Notes under the pieces: generated by a model
Seen by the model: the letters and a program-made list of their open reading frames with translations, nothing else
Database searches by the model: none
Told to the model about the DNA's origin: nothing
Made by a program: the position numbers and the translations under genes
NCBI GenBank assembly: GCA_017550445.1
Contig: JAFZOV010000102.1
Span: 1 to 64,000 of the forward strand
From: Fibrobacter sp.
GTDB lineage: Bacteria > Fibrobacterota > Fibrobacteria > Fibrobacterales > Fibrobacteraceae
DNA: 64,000 nucleotides
Direction: 5' to 3'
In this document: piece by piece, positions 44,608 through 53,000 of the stretch
Layout of the letters: the number at the start of each line of letters is the position of its first letter
Position numbering within the stretch: position 1 is the stretch's first letter

Positions 44608-45528
44608 TCAGAAAAAATCCACGTTGATATCAAGACCATCTTGCAGAATAATGCGAACCAGACTATCCGCAGAATGAACCGTCTTGACCAGGTCGTCATG
44701 CAAAGTGCGATCGTTCAGCAAAATACCCACCGTATTGTCCTTGGATTCGATCTTTTTCTGGACCTTCACCACAAGCTCATCCAAATGGCTGGTGACTTCT
44801 TCCAGTTCGCCCAGCAATTTGTCGGCGTTGCCCATTACCTTTTCGGTATTTGCAAACATGTTGTCGATAGGCGGTTTTACACCGTCAATCAGGTCATTTA
44901 CCTTCACGGTCACCTGGTTCAAGCCTTCCAAGCTCTTACGGAGCTGCGGGTCAGTCGTATTCAGCATCACCAACACGCGGTCTTCCAGCTTTTCAGCCTT
45001 CGCAAGCAAAGTTTTGAAGCGTTCCTGGAACTCCGGATTCACAATGGTCTGGTTCAAGGCCTGCTTCACCGATTCCAGCAGAACCTTCGTGGAGTCGCAA
45101 ACCTCGCCCACAAGACCAAGTGCCTCGGCAATACCGGCATCGAACTGGCCCGTAATGGTATCACCCGGAGTAAAATAGCTCGTCGAATCCCCTAGAATCA
45201 CGCCAATCTGGCGTTCACCCATGATACCGATATTCTGCACGCGAATTTCGGAATCCTTCGGAATTTTCACGTCGGTGCGGAGCCTGATGGTCACCACCAC
45301 ACGGTGGCCGGCCAAATCGATAGACTCGACCTTACCGAGTTTCACGCCATTCACCTTCACGGGGTCATCGAGCACCAAGGTGCTCACCTGGGTGAAGCGC
45401 AGGTAATAGGTATTAAAGGTTTCACGGGGGTCCTTCTCATTTAAGAAGAATATTCCAAAAACAAGAATAATCAGGGCAAGGATGACCACCAAGCCAACTG
45501 AAAAATAAAGAGCCGAATACTTTTTCAT
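44608..45528 (-). CDS. MlaD/MCE-family lipid transport protein
   Basis: A 306-residue protein anchored by one N-terminal helix (LYFSVGLVVILALIILVFGIFF) with the rest in the periplasm. Residues about 38-120 form the MCE domain (VKVNGVKLGKVESIDL, VQNIGIMGERQIGVILG), which in MlaD forms a hexameric ring that handles phospholipids between membranes. The C-terminal 170 residues are predicted helical (KAEKLEDRVLVMLNTTD, LDELVVKVQKKI) and may form a needle or coiled bundle. No MlaE or MlaF partner lies in the window. It is the first gene of an operon with ptsH and ptsI. The ATG follows GGGAGTCAA. Confidence 0.88.
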   Translation of the reverse strand: MKKYSALYFSVGLVVILALIILVFGIFFLNEKDPRETFNTYYLRFTQVSTLVLDDPVKVNGVKLGKVESIDLAGHRVVVTIRLRTDVKIPKDSEIRVQNIGIMGERQIGVILGDSTSYFTPGDTITGQFDAGIAEALGLVGEVCDSTKVLLESVKQALNQTIVNPEFQERFKTLLAKAEKLEDRVLVMLNTTDPQLRKSLEGLNQVTVKVNDLIDGVKPPIDNMFANTEKVMGNADKLLGELEEVTSHLDELVVKVQKKIESKDNTVGILLNDRTLHDDLVKTVHSADSLVRIILQDGLDINVDFF

Positions 45529-45582
45529 TTGACTCCCAATCTAGCTTATTTCAAGGTCGGCTTCGGCACTATAAACGCAAAA

Positions 45583-45600
45583 AAGGCGCTTTCGCGCCTT
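45583..45600 (-). terminator. Intrinsic terminator after trmH, symmetric
   Basis: AAGGCGC-TTTC-GCGCCTT is a seven-base GC-rich stem with a four-base loop. Read minus it is followed by TTTTTTGCG and would end the 48893-45644 operon just before the mlaD promoter region. A GTTTTTTG run on the other side makes it usable in both directions. Confidence 0.85.
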
Positions 45601-45614
45601 GTTTTTTGATTTCA

Positions 45615-45642
45615 ACTCTGAATTCTGAATTCCGAACTCAGA
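45615..45642. repeat. Single-arm heptanucleotide array, ATTCTGA/ATTCCGA type
   Basis: Units ACTCTGA, ATTCTGA, ATTCCGA, ACTCAGA lie directly beside the trmH stop codon. Only one arm of the inverted layout seen elsewhere is present here. Confidence 0.8.
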
Positions 45643-45643
45643 A

Positions 45644-46297
45644 TTATTCGTCTATGCGGGTAATCGGGCTATTGTTCTCGATACCGTTCACATGGCGGTC
45701 CAGCCAATCCAAAAGCAGGGCGTCGCGTTCTTCCTTAGGGAGCAGGAACTTTTCGCGGCCTTCCTTTTGCATGTACACATCCAAGTAGGTCATGAGCACG
45801 CCACCGGCCACCGACACGTTCATGGATTCGGTAATGCCATACTGGGGCAGTTTAAATTCATAGTCGGCATGGGCAAGGGTGTCGGGGTGGTTTCCGTGGA
45901 ATTCGCTACCCAGGTAAAAAGCGGTAGGCTGGCTCAAATCCAGATCCAGAACCGAATTGGTGGTGTTCGTGCTGGCCACGGCAATCTTGTAACCCTTGGC
46001 ACGGAGCTTTTCCATGCACAGCATACGCTTTTTGTAAAGGTACAGGCTCATCCACTTGTAAGAGCCCTTCAAAATGGACTTGTTCACGCTGTAGGCGTTA
46101 TCTTCTTCGATAATGTGGACATCCTGAAGTCCGAACACTTCGGCAGTGCGGATCACGGCAGAAATATTGTGCGGGTCGAACAAATCTTCCAGCACCATGC
46201 AGAAATGCCTTGTGCGGCGATCCACCACAGAAGTCAAAAGTTCACGACGGCGTTCCGTCACGCGTTCCAACAGGGATTCCAGAGTTTCGTTCGTCAT
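45644..46297 (-). CDS. trmH: TrmH/SpoU-family tRNA 2'-O-methyltransferase
   Basis: A 217-residue SPOUT-fold enzyme, probably the tRNA Gm18 methyltransferase. The three SpoU motifs are visible: LEDLFDPHNISAVIRTAEVFG (motif 1), AFYLGSEFHGNHPDTL (motif 2) and PQYGITESMNVSVAGGVLMTY (motif 3), which together form the knot that binds S-adenosylmethionine. The short N-terminal extension and C-terminal tail match TrmH rather than the rRNA enzymes RlmB, but the target base cannot be proved from sequence. The start overlaps the upstream gene by four bases (ATGA). It is the last gene of the operon and has a terminator. Confidence 0.88.
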   Translation of the reverse strand: MTNETLESLLERVTERRRELLTSVVDRRTRHFCMVLEDLFDPHNISAVIRTAEVFGLQDVHIIEEDNAYSVNKSILKGSYKWMSLYLYKKRMLCMEKLRAKGYKIAVASTNTTNSVLDLDLSQPTAFYLGSEFHGNHPDTLAHADYEFKLPQYGITESMNVSVAGGVLMTYLDVYMQKEGREKFLLPKEERDALLLDWLDRHVNGIENNSPITRIDE

Positions 46298-47322
46298 TTC
46301 TTTTCCTTGATATTCTGAATGTCTTTAACCATAATGGGTACCGCCTGCATATCCTGTTCCCGCTTTTGCTTGCGGGCTTTCTGCAGGCGTTCAAAATCAC
46401 CTAATTCCCAGTGCGCCCCGTTTACAACTTCTTCGAAGTCGAGAACATACTGGACATTTTCAGCAGATTTCAGCTGGGCACTTTTCAGCATGGGTTCCTT
46501 GTTTCCGTCAAAGTACGAACCCGCCGCCTTCTTGATATCATTCACAATCTGTTCAATCTTCGTGTTCACCACGCTCCTGAACACCTTCATTTGCATAATG
46601 TTGTTGAGCACGGAATTTCCAGGGAATACGATAGCCGTTAATTTGTACTTAACACGTCTATCCGGGGTAGGGTCCATGTCCAAATAGGCGATAGCCGTTC
46701 CATGGAGAGACCAGCGCAAAATCTTGGCATGTCCATAGCCAAAGAATACATCGCGCATACCGAGTTTCTGACCCGCACTATCCTGCAAAGCCCAGTAGAA
46801 CTCGCCCGAAAGGCTGCGGCCATTGCTACCGTTAAAGAACCGCCTGTTCGGATGGGTGTATTCAAGCTCGTAGTTTTCGTCGAGATAAGCGTTTATCAGC
46901 TGCGCCGTAAAGGGCATATTGTCGAACAAGAACTTGATGACATTTTCGTTCAGCGGAAGCGTACCCGAATAAACGTATTCTACACGGTATTGCCTACCAA
47001 GCCTCGCATAGATTTCAGGAACCATGGGACTCTTGGGATCCGGCTTGTAACCACGATTAGAAAGTTCCTTGTAGGGCTTGCACTGTTCTTCGTCGTACTT
47101 AAGCTTAGGCCAAGGTTTCTTATCGCCAACGGAACACCCCGGAAAATCGATATCCATGCATTTTTTGAGCCCAGAGCACAGCGAACGCAAATCGTCTTCT
47201 TTTTGCAGTTGCTTAAGCAACTTGTGGCGAGCAAGAGTATCTGTCGCGGCAGCATCTGCCGCCGAGGCATTCCAGAAAAATCCCGCAAACAAAAGAACGG
47301 CTATCAACAGCGACTTTCTCAT
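46294..47322 (-). CDS. Exported protein of unknown function
   Basis: I do not recognise a family for this 342-residue protein. The N-terminus is a good signal peptide (MRKSLLIAVLLFAGFFWNASA). The mature part has a short Cys-containing region (CSGLKKCMDIDFPGC) that could form disulfides, then a mixed alpha/beta body containing GTAIAYLDMDPTPDRRVKYKLTA. The C-terminus is highly basic and helical (RLQKARKQKREQDMQ). It is coupled at both ends: one base of overlap with the M16-like gene upstream (TAATG) and four with trmH downstream. A periplasmic role tied to the M16-like lipoprotein is a guess from the operon. Confidence 0.75.
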   Translation of the reverse strand: MRKSLLIAVLLFAGFFWNASAADAAATDTLARHKLLKQLQKEDDLRSLCSGLKKCMDIDFPGCSVGDKKPWPKLKYDEEQCKPYKELSNRGYKPDPKSPMVPEIYARLGRQYRVEYVYSGTLPLNENVIKFLFDNMPFTAQLINAYLDENYELEYTHPNRRFFNGSNGRSLSGEFYWALQDSAGQKLGMRDVFFGYGHAKILRWSLHGTAIAYLDMDPTPDRRVKYKLTAIVFPGNSVLNNIMQMKVFRSVVNTKIEQIVNDIKKAAGSYFDGNKEPMLKSAQLKSAENVQYVLDFEEVVNGAHWELGDFERLQKARKQKREQDMQAVPIMVKDIQNIKEKK

Positions 47323-48893
47323 TAATTCCTAAACTCCAGACTATCCTGAGAAATCACCGTAAAAGGCTTAATGGCATCCAGCTTCGAAACCGGAGCCACA
47401 ATGGACGTGGTCATCTTGTCCATATCAAAATACTTCTTGACCATGGCCTTTACCTGATCAACCGTCACCGCATTGATTTCTTTCACGTAATCCAAGTAAT
47501 GGTCATCGGTCTTACCGACCAGTTCACCCTTGGCAAAAACCAAGGCAATCGATTCAGGACTATCAAACAGGCTCGGCAAACTTTCGATCAAGGACTTTTT
47601 AGCCTGGGCCAGTTCCTCTTCGGTGGGGCCCTGCTCGGCAAATTCATTCACCACTTCGCGAATAAGCTTCAAGGCAAAGTCCACGGATTCCACCTTAGTC
47701 TGCAAGGCAATAGTTACCATGGCAGTGTCGCGGTAATCGTTACCTACCGAGCTGTACACGCTGTAAGCAAGACCTTCGTCACTACGCACACGGTTCATCA
47801 GGCGACTCGTAAAGCTACCGCCACCCAAAATGAAGTTCGCCACCGCTGCCGGGTAATAATCCGGATGGGGCCTGCGCACAAAGGGCTGGTTCATGGAAAT
47901 ATTCGCCTGGGTAATATCCTTGTCCACCACATAGATTCCAGGCTTTCTCACAAACGTAAGCGGAGTCGGTTCCTGGAAAGCAGGCTTTGCATCTTTCTTC
48001 ACGTTCTTTGACACCAAGGCGTTCCAGCTTTCAAAGAATTCCTTGAGCATCACCACCGCGGAATCCTTATCGATATCGCCCGAAAGCGCAAAGATAATGC
48101 GGCCGTTTGCATATACGCCCTGAGCCAAACGCTTCAAGTCGGCGACCTTCACCTTCTTATAATCGTCGGCATTGGCATCCCAAAGTCTCGGATTCGGAGC
48201 ATAGTTCACCTTGGAACGAAGCGCCGAAAGTACTTTTGCCGGGGTATCGTAGCGGCGGTCATAGGCAGTCAAATAATTTGCACGCACAATCTCAATTTGG
48301 TCCTTGTCAAAGGCAGGGGCAGTCAGCACCTGCTTTGAAAGGGCGAGCATGTTCTTGAAATCCTTAGACAGACAGTCGATATCGAACATCGACGTAAACG
48401 TGCCAACCGAAGACGAAATTCCGGCACTGATAAATTCCAGGGAATCGTCCAAGGCCTTGGCAGAAATTCCACCGCCGCCACCACGGCGCAACAAGCCACC
48501 CATCATAGAGGAGGCCGCTTCATCCTTCAGGGCCAGCGGCGCACGGGGCTGTTCAAAATAAACCGAGAAATTCACCAACGGAAGACTGCGGTCACTGACG
48601 ATGTAGCCCGAAATACCCGGAGCAATTTCAACCCGATAATCTTTCGGATACGGAGCCACATACTTGTATTCCGGGAACTGGATATCCTTGTAACTTGCAG
48701 GGAGTCGAGCGACTTTACTCGTGTCATCCTGAGCGGAACCCACCAGGGGGGAATCGGATCCAGAATCAACTTTCACGCTATCAGCCTGCACAGGCTCCGT
48801 CTGCGGTTCCGGTGAACCCGAACAAGCCCACAAGGCAAACGCAGCCGCCACCGACACCGTCGCCGAAAAAAGAACTTTCAAATCAAACTTCAT
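47322..48893 (-). CDS. M16-family peptidase-like lipoprotein lacking the zinc motif
   Basis: A 523-residue lipoprotein (lipobox FALWAC) with the two-lobed M16 fold. At the place where active enzymes have HxxEH in the first helix, the sequence reads EAASSMMGGLL, and the distal Glu region is also altered, so zinc binding is lost. The C-terminal lobe keeps the family block FILGGGSFTSRLMNRVRSDEGLAYSVYS with the Arg and Tyr that complete the active site of a partner. This is the pattern of the non-catalytic subunit of M16B heterodimers; an active partner would be elsewhere. It starts a three-gene operon with the unknown exported protein and trmH. Confidence 0.86.
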   Translation of the reverse strand: MKFDLKVLFSATVSVAAAFALWACSGSPEPQTEPVQADSVKVDSGSDSPLVGSAQDDTSKVARLPASYKDIQFPEYKYVAPYPKDYRVEIAPGISGYIVSDRSLPLVNFSVYFEQPRAPLALKDEAASSMMGGLLRRGGGGGISAKALDDSLEFISAGISSSVGTFTSMFDIDCLSKDFKNMLALSKQVLTAPAFDKDQIEIVRANYLTAYDRRYDTPAKVLSALRSKVNYAPNPRLWDANADDYKKVKVADLKRLAQGVYANGRIIFALSGDIDKDSAVVMLKEFFESWNALVSKNVKKDAKPAFQEPTPLTFVRKPGIYVVDKDITQANISMNQPFVRRPHPDYYPAAVANFILGGGSFTSRLMNRVRSDEGLAYSVYSSVGNDYRDTAMVTIALQTKVESVDFALKLIREVVNEFAEQGPTEEELAQAKKSLIESLPSLFDSPESIALVFAKGELVGKTDDHYLDYVKEINAVTVDQVKAMVKKYFDMDKMTTSIVAPVSKLDAIKPFTVISQDSLEFRN

Positions 48894-48920
48894 CGTAAAG
48901 AAAGATAGTAAATCAAAGAA

Positions 48921-48989
48921 ATTCAGATTTCAGAATTCGGATTTCGGAATAATAATCAACTCTGAATTCTGAATTCCGAACTCTGAACT
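48921..48989. repeat. Heptanucleotide array with inverted arms in the divergent M16/gluQ spacer
   Basis: The left arm is ATTCAGA, TTTCAGA, ATTCGGA, TTTCGGA (48921-48948). The right arm is ACTCTGA, ATTCTGA, ATTCCGA, ACTCTGA (48959-48986). It fills most of the 116-base gap between two divergent genes, so promoters must overlap or adjoin it. Confidence 0.88.
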
Positions 48990-49009
48990 ATTTATCTATC
49001 TTTCCTCTC

Positions 49010-49933
49010 ATGCCAGGCATTATCCGTTTTGCGCCGAGCCCCACGGGCTATCTTCACGAAGGGCATCTGCTCTCCGCCCTTTACGTATGGGCCGCCGCCT
49101 TAAAATGGAACCTTAAAATACACCTGCGCATCGAAGACCACGACCAGGGCCGAGCCCGCAAGGAATACATCGACGGCATCCGCGAAGACCTGGCCTGGCT
49201 CGGTTTCAAATACGACAGCGAAAGCATTCAAAGCAGTCATTTTGATTTTTTCCAAAAAGTTCTCGACAAACTCACCGAAAAAAGCCTCGTGTACCCCTGC
49301 ACCTGCAGCCGCAAACAACTCCTCGCCGAAAACCCCGTGAGTGAAACCGGCGAAGTCATTTACCAAGGCAAATGTTTTAGACGAAAGAACGCTCGCACGC
49401 TCGCTACAGACGAAAGACGAGAGGAGCTTCCACATAGCCTGCGCATCGTAATTCCAGATAAAGTAATCAACTGGCACGACGAGCGTCTCGGAGACTTTTC
49501 CGAAAATCCGAAGCTCCAATGCGGCGACTTTCCGATTCGCGACCGCGACGGTTTCTGGACCTACCAATTCGCCGTCTGCATCGATGACCTCACCGAAGGA
49601 ATCACGCACATCGTCCGCGGCGAAGACATCCGCAACTCTACCGCCCGCCAAATCGCGCTTTCCCAGCTAATTGCCGACACTTGCCAAGGCGATCCAAAGC
49701 TCCATATTCCCGCCTACACCCGCCCCCTCTATCTGCACCACCCCCTCATCGTGGATTCCAACGGAAAAAAACTTTCCAAACGCGAGCATGCCTATAGCCT
49801 TCGCCAAGACAAAGATGCAGGCAAGACTCCGCCAGAAATTCTGGGGCAAATCCTGTACAAGGCAGGTTTTCTGGGCAATAACACCCCGACATCATTGGAC
49901 CAGGCAATCGCAATGGTTGCCGAAAACTTATAA
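49010..49933 (+). CDS. gluQ: Glutamyl-Q tRNA(Asp) synthetase
   Basis: A 307-residue enzyme that attaches glutamate to the queuosine base in the anticodon of tRNA-Asp. It is a shortened GluRS without the anticodon-binding domain. The class I motif is FAPSPTGYLHEGHLLSAL (HEGH for HIGH) and the KMSKS equivalent is GKKLSKREHA. Zinc ligands are visible in VYPCTCSRKQLL and YQGKC. IVRGEDIRNSTARQI is typical. Right after the last zinc ligand, about 15 residues (RRKNARTLATDERREEL) are encoded by AGACGAA-type heptamers, apparently an in-frame repeat insertion in a variable loop. The start ATG at 49010 has no strong ribosome-binding site. Confidence 0.92.
   Translation: MPGIIRFAPSPTGYLHEGHLLSALYVWAAALKWNLKIHLRIEDHDQGRARKEYIDGIREDLAWLGFKYDSESIQSSHFDFFQKVLDKLTEKSLVYPCTCSRKQLLAENPVSETGEVIYQGKCFRRKNARTLATDERREELPHSLRIVIPDKVINWHDERLGDFSENPKLQCGDFPIRDRDGFWTYQFAVCIDDLTEGITHIVRGEDIRNSTARQIALSQLIADTCQGDPKLHIPAYTRPLYLHHPLIVDSNGKKLSKREHAYSLRQDKDAGKTPPEILGQILYKAGFLGNNTPTSLDQAIAMVAENL
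49379..49421 (+). repeat. AGACGAA heptamers inside the gluQ coding sequence
   Basis: AGACGAA (49379-49385), then a CGCTCGCACGCTCGC stretch, then AGACGAA and AGACGAG (49408-49421). These match the intergenic array at 503-537. The frame of gluQ stays open through them. Confidence 0.8.
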
Positions 49934-50004
49934 TTAGGCTTTTTTCACCCTATTTTGTTCGCCCCGTTTAACACGGTTCCCCATAAAATAGGTATATTCA
50001 GGGT

Positions 50005-53000
50005 ATGTCTTCATCTTCTGCTATTGTCGCCAAAATTCGGCAAGAAGCCGCCCTCTTTGATTCCAAAGATCGTTTACTCTGCTTTTCTACCAAAAATGAT
50101 TTTCAGTCTCCCCTGATTACCGAAGCCGGAGACCTATTTTACGAAAAATGGTTACAGGCCCATGGCCCGCTTCCCTTGGAATCCTTTTTCCAGGTTTCTC
50201 AGAATTTTACGGCACAGCAAAAGATAACCGCCCTCGATACCGTCACGGCGATTTTGCGACACAAGCTTGACGACTACGGCGAAACAGACCTTTATTTGCT
50301 CCTGGGCTTTTTGAAGTGGGACGGCAACGCCCTTGCCCCGAGCCTTTTGGTCCCCTTGGAATTTGACGCTACCAAGAATACGGTCTCCATTTCGGCCCGC
50401 AACCCTATCGAGAACGTAGTCCTGCGAGAACGCCTCAAGGACACCGTAGCCCTCCCCTCGGCAGAAGATGCCATTATCAACGGCAAGTTCAGCCTGCTTC
50501 TTTATTTTTCACAATTTGAAAAGGCCATTGCCGGCGAACGCAATTGGCGCTTCACACGCCACGGGGTCTGCCTCGGATTCTTCAATTCCAACCTGCTGAG
50601 CCTCAAAAAAAGGTATAGCCAGGGATTTTCGGAAAAATCCATTGCTGGGAACCCGATTCTCGCCTCGCTGCTGAACGAAAACGGCTTCCAGGCACAGGAA
50701 TCCCTGTTCGAAGAAAATGATTTCGACAAGGTATTCTCGCCTGCCGACCACCATTTCCTCTACACCACCGATTCACACACTAACAAGGTGACGGTGGATG
50801 CCGAGAACGAAAGCAGCTGCGCCTACGCCATCCAGGCCCTTCCCGGCACCGAAAAGATGAAGGTTGCCGCAAACCTTGTCGCAGACGAGGTTGCCCAGGG
50901 CAAAAAGATACTGGTGGTCCACAAGCGCGCCGTCACAAAGCGCTCCTTCCAAAATGCATGGCGTCCGCCCTTCCGCAATTTCCCCGACAGCGACCGCAAC
51001 GCACTTGAACAGAAAATCCGCACCATGCGGAACTATTTCCTGGAATACTACGACGCCGTCAACAGGCCCATTCCGCCGACCAACGTCTTGCTTTCGGACT
51101 TGCTGCGTGAATTCAAGGACGTAAAACCGCCCAAGAAGAAATTCCCCGACCGCATTTTCCGCGGAATCAACCAGCTGGACTTCAACGGCTATCAGGAACT
51201 CAAGAAAGATATCCAGATTCTGTCGGAACTGTATTTCGACAAGAATGGCGTCGCAGCCCGCAAAGCCTTCCAGGGAGTCAAGGTATCGAGCCTTTCTCCC
51301 GAACAGCAACAGGACCTTTCCGAAGAACTCCGTTGCGCCGCCGACCGAGCCAGGGAACTGGAACCGGTCATCAAGAAAATGGAATCTACGGGACTGTTCC
51401 CCACAGGAATCTTCCTGTCTGGCATGGTCGACATTCTCGAACTCTTGCGCGACAACTTCGGCAAAGACACTCCGACATACGAAGACTGGCAGCTGCGCAG
51501 CCACAACTGGCACGCCTACAGGGACACTCTGCTCAACCTTCCCGAAGCAGGCGACCAATGGGTACGATACCGCAGGCAGACCTCCGATATCTACACCGAC
51601 AATGCCGTCGACGAAAATATCCAAAACGCCCGCGACGACTTTGCCGAATGCCAGAACATTTCCCTCAAGGGACTTTCGGAACGTTACCGCACATCGCGCA
51701 AGCGCCTGCTGCAAGTAATCCGCAAACCCAAGAGCGTTGATTCCGATGCCAAGCTGCTGGACTTGATCGACACACTTCTGGAACTGCAGGCCAACAAGAA
51801 GACCTACAAAGAAAGTGCCGTGCTCGGCAACCACCTGCTGGGCCGCGACTGGCACTTCGAAGGTTCCAACTGGGTCGAGCTGGAAAAGAAAATCCAATAC
51901 CTTTACAACTTCCGCGAGCAGCACAAAGACGATCCCAAGCTGGACCTGTTGCTGCAGCTCCTGGAACAGTGGCACAACTTCAAGGACCTGCAACCGAAAC
52001 TGTCGGACCTCTGGAATTCCGTTATCGAACTCCAGTCCTTTATCAAGCAGATCAACAAGGACATGGAACTTGAAACGCCGCTCGAAAGTTTAAGCATCGA
52101 CAAGTGGCTCGGCCAGATCCAGCTGTGGAACGACAACTGGAGTCATCTGGACATCCACCTGCAGCTGGCAGCCCATTTCCAGAAAATGGAAAGCTACTGC
52201 AACACGGCCCTGGTCGAATACCTCAAGGATCCCGAAAACGCGGATGCCGACTTTAGCAACGCCCTCGCCCATTACTGGACCGGGGCCCAGATTCAGGCCG
52301 CCACCAAGACATGCCCGAGCCTGTTCTCGGAAACGCCCAAGGCCAAGTCTCAAAAGAGCAAGGAATACAGGACACTTCTGGATCAGTTCTGTAGCGCAAA
52401 CTTCAAGGAACTCCACAACGCAGTCGATAAAGACCCAAGCGTCCTTACCGAAGTCTCCCTTGCAGATGCGCTCTGCATTCCCGACAAGCAGACCTTCGAC
52501 ATCACCATCATTCTCGATGCCGACGCGATTTCCCTTGCCGAATCCATACCGCTCTTGCTGGCCGCCCCCAAGACCATTCTTGTGGGCAACCCCCACAACC
52601 CGAACCACGAATACATGCCCATTGACGCCTTCCACGAAGAAGCCATTACGCGTAGCGCCTTCTTCCAAGAAAGCATCCTTACGGCAGCGCTCCGTCACGG
52701 TGCGCCCACCCGCGAGCTCTGGTTCTCTACACAGTATAGCGACCCGGCCATTGTAAGCTTCGCCAACGAGCGCATCTACAAGCACGGGATCAAGCAGTTG
52801 CCGACTGCTAATAACGAAGTCTTCAAGGGTATTTCCATTAAAGAAGTCCCCGACAAGATCGAGGCCATTGCGCTTACCGCCATACGCCACGCAGAACGCC
52901 ACCCCGAAAAGACGCTCGGAATCATCGCGTTCCACCAGTCTACCTGTCAAGAAATCGAAGACAGCATCCGGGCTAAGCTTATTGCCGGTTCTGCAGCAGC

